Assembly (NCBI GenBank): GCA_902779185.1
Contig: CACZAM010000011.1
Span: 1-58,559 of the forward strand
From: an uncultured Eubacteriales bacterium
Lineage (GTDB): Bacteria; Bacillota; Clostridia; Peptostreptococcales; Anaerovoracaceae
Direction: 5' to 3'
DNA: 58,559 nt
Below are positions 45,775-54,023 of the stretch, one piece after another (the first letter of the stretch is position 1; each line of letters starts with the position of its first letter). The notes under the pieces are model-generated. The model did no database searches, had not been told where the DNA came from, and saw only the letters and a list, made by a program, of their open reading frames with translations. The position numbers and the translations under genes were made by a program.

Positions 45775-47285
45775 CATGGTAATTTTGTTGAAGCCGGCAT
45801 GCCTTCATATATCGGTATCTCAAATACAAGCGGCTGATCCAGAATGCTGTACATCGTATACGAAGCTTTTGTTGATGCCGCTTCGCTGTACGGAGCCATG
45901 ATGTTAGTCATGTACTGATGCGTACCGACCTTGTTTTCGCCGTTCCTTACATTGAATCTCTGATAATATCCTGTGTATTGCCCTTTGCTTATATAGTTTT
46001 TGGCAAGTTCCTGCGCACCTCCCTCAACTGCCTTTGCAGGAGTAGTCCACCCCTTGGCACGGGCATAAAGAAGTCCGTTATACAAAGGGTTTTTTCCTCC
46101 GAAAGCTCCTATATTGAACGGATTATACACCTTGGTGCCGAGCACCTTTTTGCCTGTAATGGCATCACTTCCGTTCCCTGTCTCCTGTCTTGCTCTCGAG
46201 GCCAGAAAAACAGGGCTGACATTTGATTTTTCTCCTGCCTTCACGAATATGCCTGCAGTAAATCCGTAATCAGGAAGCCTGCTCTGAGAAAGTATCGCGC
46301 CTACTGCAGATGCGGTCTGGTATTTCTTTTTATAAGTCAGATCCTCGAACATGTAAATTCTGCTCTCGTTGAGGAAGTTGCGCGGATCCATGTAGTAAGC
46401 AACGACTTTTTTATTCGCTTTATACCAGCCCTTTTCATACTGTTTTTTGCCGTCCCTGTATGAAGCCGGATATGAGCCGGAAACAAGAGATGTGCCTCCT
46501 TTTGTCTGTTTTGAAAGCGCAGTGCTCCACGATATATTCGTCTTATATCCTGCAAACACCCAGTTCGGATGCGCCTTATGGATTTTGCGGAGGCTTTTTT
46601 TATAGGACTCAGGAAAGCCTTCATTCGTAAGGTAGCTCTCGAAATCGCTGTCGCTCATTATATTGTCCGAAGTATCTGAGGATACGTTCTGTGTCTTATC
46701 TGAAGCTGCCGGCTGTGCTGCTGTATCAGCTGTAAAGCCTTTCAGCTTTGCCATGTTCGAACATATGTAATAGTATTTTGAGCCATATTTGATCTTATAC
46801 CAGGTGCTGCTCGCTCCCTTAGCTGACCTTACCGGAGATGCCTTCATAACAACAGAGACTTCGATGCCCCTTTTGAAAGTACCGGCTTTTTTCATTTTTA
46901 TTCCGGCGCCTTTGCGGTAATTTACGCTGGAAGTCGTTTTTCCCTGCACTGATCTGTATTTTATATGATCAACAAGGTCAGCTCTTACGTATCCTTTAGT
47001 GCCGTCCGCCGTTACGTAATACCACTTCTTATTTTTTGCAGTGCTCTTCTTTGATTTGAATACTTCCTTGTGTATCGTAACCGTGCTGTTATCTTTAAGT
47101 ACAAGCAAAGCATCTGACCAGACAGAAGATTTCTCTCTGAGGATCGCTCCGTCTTCTGAATTGATCTGTCCTGATGCCGATGGTACCGAAGCGGCGAAAG
47201 CTGCTGCTGAGAACACCATTACAGCAGTCACAAAAATAAACGTAATGATGCATATATTAAGTTTTAAAGTAATGGCTCTTTTCAC
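45774..47285 (-). CDS. Secreted SH3-domain N-acetylglucosaminidase (GH73 type)
   Basis: About 503 residues. A signal peptide (1-31, ending AFA) is followed by two bacterial SH3-like domains (about 45-105 and 115-180; WYYVTADGTKGYV and WYKIKYGSKYYYI), a low-complexity linker, and a mannosyl-glycoprotein endo-beta-N-acetylglucosaminidase domain (about 220-500). The presumed catalytic Glu is Glu368 in SRARQETGNGS, and YNPFNIGAFGG is typical of the fold. It probably cleaves peptidoglycan glycan strands during growth or separation. The frame opens at 47345; the GTG at 47285, which starts the signal peptide directly and lies downstream of the likely promoter, is preferred, though its ribosome site is weak. 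Confidence 0.82.
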   Translation of the reverse strand: MKRAITLKLNICIITFIFVTAVMVFSAAAFAASVPSASGQINSEDGAILREKSSVWSDALLVLKDNSTVTIHKEVFKSKKSTAKNKKWYYVTADGTKGYVRADLVDHIKYRSVQGKTTSSVNYRKGAGIKMKKAGTFKRGIEVSVVMKASPVRSAKGASSTWYKIKYGSKYYYICSNMAKLKGFTADTAAQPAASDKTQNVSSDTSDNIMSDSDFESYLTNEGFPESYKKSLRKIHKAHPNWVFAGYKTNISWSTALSKQTKGGTSLVSGSYPASYRDGKKQYEKGWYKANKKVVAYYMDPRNFLNESRIYMFEDLTYKKKYQTASAVGAILSQSRLPDYGFTAGIFVKAGEKSNVSPVFLASRARQETGNGSDAITGKKVLGTKVYNPFNIGAFGGKNPLYNGLLYARAKGWTTPAKAVEGGAQELAKNYISKGQYTGYYQRFNVRNGENKVGTHQYMTNIMAPYSEAASTKASYTMYSILDQPLVFEIPIYEGMPASTKLP

Positions 47286-47301
47286 GATTATCTCTGATAA
47301 T

Positions 47302-47330
47302 ATATTATTCGTTAACAAAATACGGACAAA
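47302..47330 (-). promoter_or_regulatory. Promoter of the glucosaminidase gene
   Basis: Minus-strand TTTGTC (47325-47330) and TAATAT (47302-47307), gap 17 bp. The -35 lies within the inner arm of the inverted repeat at 47322-47356. Confidence 0.45.
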
Positions 47331-47356
47331 GCAGCACTTCCTCATTCTTTGTCCGT
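47322..47356. repeat. Perfect 10-bp inverted repeat over the glucosaminidase -35 region
   Basis: ACGGACAAAG (47322-47331) and CTTTGTCCGT (47347-47356) with a 15-nt spacer. There is no T run on either side and its position over the -35 favours an operator. Confidence 0.55.
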
Positions 47357-47404
47357 GATTCTATACCATTGCCGGCATCTTTTACAGCTTAATATCAAAC
47401 ATTT

Positions 47405-47428
47405 ATAAAAAAAGCTCCGTCAGGAGCT
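47405..47428 (-). terminator. Terminator of the XRE regulator gene, overlapping its stop codon
   Basis: Minus-strand 6-bp stem AGCTCC / GGAGCT with loop TGAC, then T7. The stem begins within the TAG stop codon of the regulator gene. Confidence 0.88.
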
Positions 47429-47630
47429 ATTTGAAGCGGTTTTCGTGTATGAATATCTCTTCGATCGGCATATCGAGCAGATAGGCTATATCCATTGCAA
47501 GTTCAAGGGATGGAGTACATCTTCCATTCTCGATCGAGCTGATGGACTGCCTGGATACACCAAGCTTTTCTACAAGGTAGTTCTGTCCTATCTTTTTCTC
47601 TTTTCTAATCTTTGCGAGATTGTTTTCCAT
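47427..47630 (-). CDS. XRE-family (Cro/CI-like) transcriptional regulator
   Basis: A 67-residue, single-domain helix-turn-helix protein: NYLVEKLGVSRQSISSIENG is the recognition segment, and LLDMPIEEIF the end typical of small YgzD-like regulators. The frame opens at 47657; the ATG at 47630 follows CGGAG and gives the usual MENNLAKIRKEKKI start. A consensus-like promoter (47670-47697) and a terminator make it a single-gene unit. Target genes are unknown; the same CGTTAAC hexamer-plus motif occurs upstream of this gene and of the glucosaminidase gene. Confidence 0.9.
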   Translation of the reverse strand: MENNLAKIRKEKKIGQNYLVEKLGVSRQSISSIENGRCTPSLELAMDIAYLLDMPIEEIFIHENRFK

Positions 47631-47669
47631 AAGTCTCCGTAACGAACACTTGTGCATCTTTATAGTGTT

Positions 47670-47697
47670 ATTGTACCACTTAATACACAGGTGTCAA
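47670..47697 (-). promoter_or_regulatory. Promoter of the XRE regulator gene
   Basis: Minus-strand TTGACA (47692-47697, perfect) and TACAAT (47670-47675) with a 16-bp gap, about 40 bp before the ATG. Confidence 0.75.
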
Positions 47698-47700
47698 GTA

Positions 47701-47731
47701 TTCTTTACGTTAACGATAATACTGTAAAGAA
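47701..47731. repeat. Inverted repeat with CGTTAACG palindrome upstream of the XRE gene
   Basis: TTCTTTAC (47701-47708) is inverted as GTAAAGAA (47724-47731); inside is the perfect palindrome CGTTAACG (47708-47715). It lies directly upstream of the -35 box and is a plausible operator. The right arm overlaps the T run of the tRNA operon terminator. Confidence 0.4.
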
Positions 47732-47760
47732 AAAAGACCCGTCATCTCTGTAACGGATCT
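47729..47760 (-). terminator. Terminator of the tRNA operon
   Basis: Minus-strand stem AGATCCGT / ACGGGTCT (8 bp, one G-U pair) followed by TTTTTTC, 4 bp after the last tRNA. Confidence 0.85.
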
Positions 47761-47763
47761 TCG

Positions 47764-47839
47764 TGGTGCTCAGGCCCGGAATCGAACCAGGGACACGGGG
47801 ATTTTCAGTCCCCTGCTCTACCTACTGAGCTACCTGAGC
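47764..47839 (-). tRNA. tRNA-Phe (anticodon GAA)
   Basis: 76 nt. Acceptor GCTCAGG / CCTGAGC, A discriminator, CCA encoded, anticodon loop CTGAAAA. Last gene of the tRNA operon. Confidence 0.95.
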
Positions 47840-47843
47840 ATAT

Positions 47844-47919
47844 TGGTGGGCCATCTTGGGGTCGAACCAAGGACCGACCGGTTATGAGCCGGTTGCTCTA
47901 ACCTCTGAGCTAATGGCCC
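47844..47919 (-). tRNA. tRNA with anticodon CAT (tRNA-Ile2 or elongator tRNA-Met)
   Basis: 76 nt. Acceptor GGGCCAT / ATGGCCC, CCA encoded, anticodon loop CTCATAA. The first acceptor pair is intact, so it is not the initiator. The short D loop and the GGCTCATAACC context resemble lysidine-modified tRNA-Ile2 of other bacteria, but Met cannot be excluded from sequence. Confidence 0.9.
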
Positions 47920-47939
47920 ATGAATGTATTGAGAAAAGT

Positions 47940-48016
47940 TGGTCGGGGTGGCAGGATTTGAACCCGCGGCCCACTGGTCCCAAACCAGTTGCGCTACCAA
48001 ACTGCGCTACACCCCG
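47940..48016 (-). tRNA. tRNA-Pro (anticodon TGG), copy 1
   Basis: 77 nt. Acceptor CGGGGTG / CACCCCG, CCA encoded, anticodon loop TTTGGGA. Identical to the neighbouring copy at 48043-48119. Confidence 0.95.
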
Positions 48017-48042
48017 ACATGCACTGATTAAATTGTAAAAGT

Positions 48043-48119
48043 TGGTCGGGGTGGCAGGATTTGAACCCGCGGCCCACTGGTCCCAAACCAGTTGCGCTAC
48101 CAAACTGCGCTACACCCCG
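48043..48119 (-). tRNA. tRNA-Pro (anticodon TGG), copy 2
   Basis: 77 nt, base-for-base the same as 47940-48016; the shared sequence extends about 6 nt into the 3' flank, consistent with a recent tandem duplication. Confidence 0.95.
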
Positions 48120-48126
48120 ATTTAAT

Positions 48127-48202
48127 TGGCAGGGGCAGTAGGACTTGAACCCACGGCACGCGGTTTTGGAGACCGCTGCTCTACCAACTGAGCTATACCC
48201 CT
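48127..48202 (-). tRNA. tRNA-Trp (anticodon CCA)
   Basis: 76 nt. Acceptor AGGGGTA / TGCCCCT, G discriminator, CCA encoded, anticodon loop CTCCAAA. Confidence 0.95.
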
Positions 48203-48210
48203 AAAAAAGG

Positions 48211-48302
48211 TGGCGGAGAAGATGGGATTCGAACCCATGCTGCCCTTATCGAACACTAACGGTTTAGCAAACCGTCCTCTTCAGCCACTTGAGTACTTCT
48301 CC
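48211..48302 (-). tRNA. tRNA-Ser (anticodon GCT)
   Basis: 92 nt with a long variable arm. Acceptor GGAGAAG / CTTCTCC, G discriminator, CCA encoded, anticodon loop TTGCTAA. Confidence 0.95.
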
Positions 48303-48313
48303 ATATGGCTTCT

Positions 48314-48402
<89 letters not shown>

Positions 48403-48424
48403 GTATCCTTGGGATAAGGTGTTT

Positions 48425-48500
48425 TGGTGACCCATCGGAGATTCGAACTCCGGACACCTTGATTAAAAGTCAAGTGCTCTGCCGACTGAGCTAATGGGTC
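48425..48500 (-). tRNA. tRNA-Lys (anticodon TTT)
   Basis: 76 nt. Acceptor GACCCAT / ATGGGTC, CCA encoded, anticodon loop CTTTTAA. Confidence 0.95.
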
Positions 48501-48505
48501 GCATT

Positions 48506-48580
48506 TGGCTGGGGTAGCAGGACTCGAACCTACGAATGACAGAGTCAAAGTCTGTTGCCTTACCGCTTGGCTATACCCCA
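48506..48580 (-). tRNA. tRNA-Gln (anticodon TTG)
   Basis: 75 nt. Acceptor TGGGGTA / TACCCCA, G discriminator, CCA encoded, anticodon loop CTTTGAC. Confidence 0.95.
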
Positions 48581-48607
48581 TCAGCACGAGACCGGCAAAA
48601 AGAAAAA

Positions 48608-48684
48608 TGGTGAGCCCACAGGGATTCGAACCCCGGACACACGGCTTAGAAGGCCGTTGCTCTATCCAACTGAGCTATGGACCC
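48608..48684 (-). tRNA. tRNA-Arg (anticodon TCT)
   Basis: 77 nt. Acceptor GGGTCCA / TGGGCTC (one G-U pair), CCA encoded, anticodon loop CTTCTAA. Confidence 0.94.
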
Positions 48685-48715
48685 ACATTGCCCAACATGC
48701 CTTTTTAAAAAAAAT

Positions 48716-48789
48716 TGGAGCGGATGATGAGAATCGAACTCACGCTATCAGCTTGGAAGGCTGAAGTTCTACCATTGAACTACATCCGC
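48716..48789 (-). tRNA. tRNA-Gly (anticodon TCC)
   Basis: 74 nt. Acceptor GCGGATG / CATCCGC, T discriminator, CCA encoded, anticodon loop CTTCCAA. Confidence 0.95.
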
Positions 48790-48794
48790 AAAAG

Positions 48795-48869
48795 TGGAGC
48801 GGAAGACGAGATTCGAACTCGCGACCCTCGCCTTGGCAAGGCGATGCTCTACCCCTGAGCCACTTCCGC
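48795..48869 (-). tRNA. tRNA-Gly (anticodon GCC)
   Basis: 75 nt. Acceptor GCGGAAG / CTTCCGC, T discriminator, CCA encoded, anticodon loop TTGCCAA. Its first base directly follows the truncated tRNA-Tyr with no spacer. Confidence 0.95.
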
Positions 48870-48941
48870 TGGATTCGAACCATCGAAAGCAGTGCTAACG
48901 GATTTACAGTCCGCCCCCTTTGGCCGCTCGGGAACCCCTCG
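48870..48941 (-). pseudogene. Truncated tRNA-Tyr (anticodon GTA), 3' end missing
   Basis: 72 nt of a tRNA-Tyr: acceptor 5' strand CGAGGGG, D arm CCCGAGCGGCCAAAGGG, anticodon loop CTGTAAA, long variable arm, and T arm up to GATGGTTCGAATCCA. The last two T-stem bases, the acceptor 3' strand, discriminator and CCA (about 13 nt) are absent, and the next tRNA-Gly begins immediately. A complete gene would be about 85 nt. As it stands it cannot form an acceptor stem. Confidence 0.85.
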
Positions 48942-48949
48942 AAAAATAT

Positions 48950-49024
48950 TGGAGCTGATGGAGGGAATCGAACCCCCAACCTGCTGATTACAAATCAGCT
49001 GCTCTACCGTTGAGCCACATCAGC
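48950..49024 (-). tRNA. tRNA-Thr (anticodon TGT)
   Basis: 75 nt. Acceptor GCTGATG / CATCAGC, T discriminator, CCA encoded, anticodon loop TTTGTAA. Confidence 0.95.
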
Positions 49025-49028
49025 GCAT

Positions 49029-49105
49029 TGGCGACCGGGAACGGGCTCGAACCGTCGACCTCCAGCGTGACAGGCTGGCATTCTAACCAGCTGAACTACC
49101 CGGCC
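49029..49105 (-). tRNA. tRNA-Asp (anticodon GTC)
   Basis: 77 nt. Acceptor GGCCGGG / CCCGGTC (one G-U pair), G discriminator, CCA encoded, anticodon loop CTGTCAC. First gene of the tRNA operon and a queuosine substrate. Confidence 0.95.
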
Positions 49106-49157
49106 CAATAGTATTATGTTAAGGTGCTGCGTGCTGTTTGTTTTCAGACGCTTGATT

Positions 49158-49186
49158 ATATTAGCACGATTGTATATTCGTGTCAA
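49158..49186 (-). promoter_or_regulatory. Promoter of the tRNA operon
   Basis: Minus-strand TTGACA (49181-49186, perfect) and TAATAT (49158-49163), gap 17 bp, followed by about 45 nt before tRNA-Asp. Confidence 0.85.
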
Positions 49187-49215
49187 ATACTATTTCGTTA
49201 ATTTTTAGATTCTTT

Positions 49216-49848
49216 TTATAGTGCAAGATATCTTCCCAGAGTAACGCTTTCATTGAGCAGGACTGCCCTGCCCGATGTCATGTCTGACACAGCTGATTTC
49301 AGCCGGTCTGTCTCCTCCTTCGGACAGCTTATAACTGCACTGACAGAATCCGTGTATTCTATATCGCTCAGATCAAAGCCTTTATCGGAAGCGTAATTCG
49401 TTATCTTGCTGAGATAAGTGTAATCGAACGAGTACTTTAAAAGAGTGCTTTCTTTTACATCACATATGCCCGCAGCCTCTATGCCCAGCTTTGCTGCATG
49501 CGTATATGCCCGCGCTAATCCGCCTGTGCCGAGTTTTATTCCTCCGAAGTATCTGGTTATCACTATCGCCACATTCGTCAGTCCCTCGGCTGTTAAAAGC
49601 TTCAGAACGGGCATTCCGGATGTGCCTTGAGGCTCTCCGTCATCACTTGCCCACTGATGCTCGCTTCCTGCCCCGCACACAAATGCGGGAACATTGTGAG
49701 TCGCGTCCTTGTATTTCTCTTTTATACTTGCAACGAAAAGCCTCGCCTCCTCCGGCGTTTCAGCCGGGGAGACGTGGGCTATGAAGCGCGATTTCTCAAT
49801 TATGTATTCGGCTTCTCCGTATTCATAAACGGATCTGTATAAAAACAT
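49216..49848 (-). CDS. YigZ/IMPACT family protein
   Basis: A 210-residue cytoplasmic protein of the UPF0029/IMPACT family. It has the conserved EKSRFIAHV start, the WASDDGEPQGTSGMPVL signature and RYFGGIKLGTGGLARAY, followed by a small C-terminal domain. The bacterial role is not established; eukaryotic relatives act on translation control. AAGG precedes the ATG. It lies 10 bp after hslU and is the last protein gene of the topA-hslV-hslU unit. Confidence 0.9.
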   Translation of the reverse strand: MFLYRSVYEYGEAEYIIEKSRFIAHVSPAETPEEARLFVASIKEKYKDATHNVPAFVCGAGSEHQWASDDGEPQGTSGMPVLKLLTAEGLTNVAIVITRYFGGIKLGTGGLARAYTHAAKLGIEAAGICDVKESTLLKYSFDYTYLSKITNYASDKGFDLSDIEYTDSVSAVISCPKEETDRLKSAVSDMTSGRAVLLNESVTLGRYLAL

Positions 49849-49858
49849 TCGGCCTTGT

Positions 49859-51286
49859 TTACAGTATGTACTTGTCTACATCGACTTCCTTGATCTTCTC
49901 TCCGAGCTTGTCGAGTACGTATTCCCTGTCGATGCGGACATCCGTCATGTCCGGATCAGGGAGATTGTACGATATGTCTTCAAGAAGTATTTCAAGGATG
50001 GTATGGAGTCTTCTTGCTCCGATGTTCTCTGTCTCTTCGTTCATAAGGAACGCGAGGTTTGCGATTTCGTCGATTGCGTCATCAGTGAACTCAACACTGA
50101 CTCCCTCCGTCTCGAGCAGAGCTTTCTGCTGCTTTGTGACAGCGTTCTCAGGTACCGTAAGTATCTTTTTGAAGTCTTCCTTGTCGAGATTGCTGAGCTC
50201 AACGTTTATAGGGAATCTTCCCTGGAGTTCCGGTATAAGGTCGCTCGGCTTCGAAACGTGGAAAGCTCCTGCTCCGATGAAGAGCATGTGATCTGTCTTT
50301 ACCGGGCCGTATTTTGTGTTGACGACGCTTCCTTCGACTATTGGAAGGATATCTCTCTGAACACCTTCTCTTGATACATCAACACCCGATCTCATGCCGC
50401 TTCCGGATGCGATCTTGTCTATTTCGTCGATAAAGATGATGCCATTCTGTTCTGCATTCTGCAGGGCTTCGTCGGTCACCTGATCCATGTCTATCAGCTT
50501 CTGCGCTTCCTGTTCCCTGAGTATCCTTCTCGCATCGCTTACCTTGCATTTCTTTTTCTTGGTCTTCTTAGGCATCATACTGTCGAAAATGTTGCCTATT
50601 GCGATCATTCCCTCATTCTGGTTGTCAAGCTGATTGGTCTTTGGTACGTCATCCACTTCTATCTCAACGATGTGATCCTCGAGCAGTCCCGCGCGGAGCT
50701 GCTCTCTCACCTGATCCCTTGCCATCTTGATATCTGCGAATTCCCTGCTGGATTCGTACTCTTTCTGCTTGTTTTCCTCGTATTCCTGCCTTTGTGTCTT
50801 ATAGCCGAGGTTTCCGAAGATGTTGCCCAGCTGTACGCCGCCGTTGTTTTCATTCTTAGGTGAAGGTACTATGGACTTGACGATAATATCTTCCGCGATA
50901 ACATCGGCCATCTCGGCATTCTCATCCATTCTCTTCTGTTTACTGAGTCTCATGGAAGCCTCAACCAGGTCTCTGATCATGGAATCCACGTCACGGCCAA
51001 CATATCCGACCTCAGTGAATTTTGTCGCCTCGACCTTTACGAACGGTGCATCCATGAGTTTTGCGAGTCTGCGGGCGATCTCAGTCTTTCCTACTCCGGT
51101 AGGACCCATCATGAGGATGTTTTTAGGTGAGATCTCTTCTCTCATCTCTTCGGAGAGAAGGCTCCTTCTGTAGCGGTTTCTCAGAGCTATCGCTACATAC
51201 TTTTTCGCCTCGTCCTGGCCGATAATGTATTTGTCGAGCTCCGCGACTATCTGTTTCGGAGTCATGTTTTTTATATTGTCTGCCAT
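49859..51286 (-). CDS. hslU: ATP-dependent protease ATPase subunit HslU
   Basis: HslU (ClpY) is the AAA+ unfoldase that feeds HslV. The 475-residue protein begins with MTPKQIVAELDKYIIGQDEA, has Walker A GPTGVGKTE, the pore motif GYVGRDVD, a charged inserted I domain (about 110-230), Walker B IIFIDEIDKIA and the C-terminal tail ending VDKYIL that activates the protease. It follows hslV by 9 bp. Confidence 0.97.
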   Translation of the reverse strand: MADNIKNMTPKQIVAELDKYIIGQDEAKKYVAIALRNRYRRSLLSEEMREEISPKNILMMGPTGVGKTEIARRLAKLMDAPFVKVEATKFTEVGYVGRDVDSMIRDLVEASMRLSKQKRMDENAEMADVIAEDIIVKSIVPSPKNENNGGVQLGNIFGNLGYKTQRQEYEENKQKEYESSREFADIKMARDQVREQLRAGLLEDHIVEIEVDDVPKTNQLDNQNEGMIAIGNIFDSMMPKKTKKKKCKVSDARRILREQEAQKLIDMDQVTDEALQNAEQNGIIFIDEIDKIASGSGMRSGVDVSREGVQRDILPIVEGSVVNTKYGPVKTDHMLFIGAGAFHVSKPSDLIPELQGRFPINVELSNLDKEDFKKILTVPENAVTKQQKALLETEGVSVEFTDDAIDEIANLAFLMNEETENIGARRLHTILEILLEDISYNLPDPDMTDVRIDREYVLDKLGEKIKEVDVDKYIL

Positions 51287-51295
51287 GTTCTCCTC

Positions 51296-51835
51296 CTAAA
51301 GCTTTTCTACTGTAATGTTGTTGTTGGTGTAAACACAGATGTTCGAAGCGATCTCCAGTGACTTTCTGACGATGGTCTCCGCATCGAGATCCGTATTTTC
51401 ATAGAGTGCTACAGCGGCTGAATAAGCGTAATTACCGCCTGAACCAATCGCCACTACGTCCTTGTCCGGCGAAATGACTTCACCGTTTCCGGAAATAACG
51501 AGCAGATCGTTTTCATCTGCCACTATCATGAGGGCTTCAAGGCTCCTCATCGCTTTATCCGATCTCCAGTACTGTGCCAGATCGACAGCAGCTCTCTTGA
51601 GATTGCCTGCGTGCTCTCCCAGCTTGTTCTCAAACTTTTCAGTAAGCGAGAAAGCATCGGCAACGGAGCCCGCAAAGCCTGTGAGCACCTTATCCTTATA
51701 GATTTTCTTTACTTTCTTGGCGCCGTTCTTCATGATGGTAGTCTCCCCCATCGTTACCTGACCGTCTCCGCCGATCGCGATATCTCCGTCAGGTCTTCTG
51801 ACCGCGCAAATCGTTGTTGCATGAAACTGGATCAT
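51296..51835 (-). CDS. hslV: ATP-dependent protease peptidase subunit HslV
   Basis: HslV (ClpQ) is the proteasome-like threonine peptidase of the HslUV complex. The 179-residue protein starts [14 protein letters not shown]; the first Thr of the TT pair (residue 7) is the likely mature N-terminal nucleophile after removal of a short propeptide. GDGQVTMG and AIGSGGNYA are conserved. The frame opens earlier at 51859; the ATG at 51835 has AAGGAG and overlaps the topA stop by 4 bp (ATGA), which decides the start. Confidence 0.96.
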   Translation of the reverse strand: MIQFHATTICAVRRPDGDIAIGGDGQVTMGETTIMKNGAKKVKKIYKDKVLTGFAGSVADAFSLTEKFENKLGEHAGNLKRAAVDLAQYWRSDKAMRSLEALMIVADENDLLVISGNGEVISPDKDVVAIGSGGNYAYSAAVALYENTDLDAETIVRKSLEIASNICVYTNNNITVEKL

Positions 51836-53922
51836 TTCTTTTTCTCCTTGTATTTGCATTCAGGATTGGAGCACTTCACCGTGCCGCTCCTGCCTTTTGT
51901 TTTTACCAGCATCGAACCGCAGTCCGGACATATATCCCCGGTCGGCCTGTCCCATAATACCAGATCGCATTCAGGATAGCCGCTGCATCCGTAAAACAGC
52001 TTGCCTGACTTGCGGCCTTTCTTCTCTATGATGTCCCTGCCGCATTTAGGGCATTTTACGCCGGTGGATTTGATTATAGGCTTTGTGTTTTTACATTCAG
52101 GATAGCCCGTGCATGCGAGGAATCTTCCGAATCTTCCTTCCTTTATTGCCATCGGCTTGCCGCATAACTCGCACACTTCATCGGAAAGGACCACTTCCCT
52201 CTCGATGCGTTCAACTTCTCTGTCAGCAACCTTGAGCTCTTCACTGAATCCTCTGTAGAAATCCGCTATGACTTTCTTCCAGTCCTTCTCACCAAGCTCT
52301 ACGCTGTCGAGATTGTCCTCCATCTCTCCTGTGAACTTGACATCCACGATATCCGAGAAATATTCCTGCAGTATACCTATGACATCAAATCCTAATTTTG
52401 TAGGCTCCAGGGCCTTTTTAACGCGTTTTATGTACTTTCTGTTGACGAGCACGGAGATGATGGACGCGTAAGTACTCGGCCTGCCGATGTTCTTCTCCTC
52501 CATCTCCTTTACGAGGCTCGCTTCAGTATACCTTGCCGGAGGCTGTGTGAACTTCTGCTCCTTGATGAGCTTCTCGAGGTCGAGTACCTGCCCCTCCTCC
52601 AGCTTAGGGATATTGACTTCGCCTTCCGGATTGGAAGCCTTGTAGACCTTCTTCCAGCCATCGAACGTCATGCGGGCTCCGTTTGCGCGGAACTGGTATC
52701 TTCCGTTGTTGATGAGTACCTGCATGGTGTCGAACTCAGCGGCTGCCATGCGCGACGCTACGAATCTCTTCCAGATCAGATCATAGAGTTTGTACTGATC
52801 CTGTGTGAGAGAATCCTTGATCATGGAAGGCTCAAGCGTAACATCGGACGGTCTTATAGCCTCATGAGCGTCCTGCATCGCCTTGTTCTTGTTGGCGAAG
52901 TAGTTATTGCCGACGTATTCCGCGCCGTATTTCTCCGTGATGAACGCGGAAGCCGCGGCGACAGCCTGTGACGATACTCTTACAGAATCGGTTCTGATGT
53001 ATGTTACCAGACCTCTCGCTCCTATGCCCTTGAGGTTGATTCCCTCGTAAAGCTGCTGAGCGATCTGCATCGTCTTGCTTGTCTGGAATCCCAGCTTTAT
53101 GGAAGCGTCCTGCTGCATGCTCGACGTGGTGAAAGGTGCGTAAGGCTTGGTCTTTCTTTTTCCTTCCTTGATGGAATTAACGATATACTCACCTTCGGCG
53201 AGCTCGGCTTCTATGGCGTCAGCGGTCTCTCCGTTCTTTACGGATGCCTTCCTTCCGCCTATTTTGCTCAGCTCCGCTACAAAGCCGTCACCGAAGTCGG
53301 CAGCAATACGCCAGTATTCTTCCGGTATGAAGTCCCGGATCTCGCGCTCCCTGTCGCATATGAGCTTAAGAGCAGCGGACTGAACTCTTCCTGCAGACAG
53401 TCCCCATGCGACCTTCTTCCACAGAAGCGGGCTTATCTGATATCCCACCAGTCTGTCCAGAACTCTTCTGGCCTGCTGGGCATCAACAAGACCCATTTCT
53501 ATCGGCTTCGGATCCTTGATGGCTTCCTGCACTGTCTGCTTGTTGATTTCATTGAACATGACACGGCATTTTGTTTCCGGATCCATGTCCAGAAGATGCG
53601 CAATGTGCCATGAGATGGCTTCTCCCTCGCGGTCAGGGTCCGTTGCGAGAAGAACTTTGGAAGCAGCAGCTGCTTCTTTCTTGATTTCCTTGATGGTATC
53701 GCCCTTGCCCCTGATATTTATGTATTCCGGTTCAAAGTTGTCCTCGATATTTACGCCGAGCCTGCTCTTGGGAAGGTCTCTGACATGTCCTACCGAAGCG
53801 ATGACTTTATACTTCGATCCGAGGTATTTGCTTATTATCTTTGCCTTTGACGGTGACTCCACCACCAGCAGTGTTTTATTGGTTTTTGCCGGTGCCTTTG
53901 TCGCTTTTTTTGAAGCTGCCAT
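51832..53922 (-). CDS. topA: DNA topoisomerase I
   Basis: Type IA topoisomerase that relaxes negative supercoils. 696 residues: a short Lys/Ala-rich N-tail, Toprim domain ([27 protein letters not shown]), the active-site region [12 protein letters not shown] with the catalytic Tyr, and three C-terminal zinc fingers (CELCGKPM...[15 protein letters not shown]...[15 protein letters not shown]...CSNPEC). The frame opens at 53976; the ATG at 53922 with AGGAG is preferred. It has its own promoter and begins the topA-hslV-hslU-yigZ operon. Confidence 0.96.
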   Translation of the reverse strand: MAASKKATKAPAKTNKTLLVVESPSKAKIISKYLGSKYKVIASVGHVRDLPKSRLGVNIEDNFEPEYINIRGKGDTIKEIKKEAAAASKVLLATDPDREGEAISWHIAHLLDMDPETKCRVMFNEINKQTVQEAIKDPKPIEMGLVDAQQARRVLDRLVGYQISPLLWKKVAWGLSAGRVQSAALKLICDREREIRDFIPEEYWRIAADFGDGFVAELSKIGGRKASVKNGETADAIEAELAEGEYIVNSIKEGKRKTKPYAPFTTSSMQQDASIKLGFQTSKTMQIAQQLYEGINLKGIGARGLVTYIRTDSVRVSSQAVAAASAFITEKYGAEYVGNNYFANKNKAMQDAHEAIRPSDVTLEPSMIKDSLTQDQYKLYDLIWKRFVASRMAAAEFDTMQVLINNGRYQFRANGARMTFDGWKKVYKASNPEGEVNIPKLEEGQVLDLEKLIKEQKFTQPPARYTEASLVKEMEEKNIGRPSTYASIISVLVNRKYIKRVKKALEPTKLGFDVIGILQEYFSDIVDVKFTGEMEDNLDSVELGEKDWKKVIADFYRGFSEELKVADREVERIEREVVLSDEVCELCGKPMAIKEGRFGRFLACTGYPECKNTKPIIKSTGVKCPKCGRDIIEKKGRKSGKLFYGCSGYPECDLVLWDRPTGDICPDCGSMLVKTKGRSGTVKCSNPECKYKEKKK

Positions 53923-53966
53923 TAACTTCTCCTTTATATATAGATGTAGATTTTTTACAATTTGAA

Positions 53967-53994
53967 ACTTTAGCACATATTGTCAATGTGTCAA
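53967..53994 (-). promoter_or_regulatory. Promoter of topA
   Basis: Minus-strand TTGACA (53989-53994) and TAAAGT (53967-53972, preceded by TGC, an extended -10), gap 16 bp. A second TTGACA lies at 53981-53986. Confidence 0.65.
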
Positions 53995-54023
53995 GAGTTT
54001 TTTTCTTCACAAATCCGCAAATG

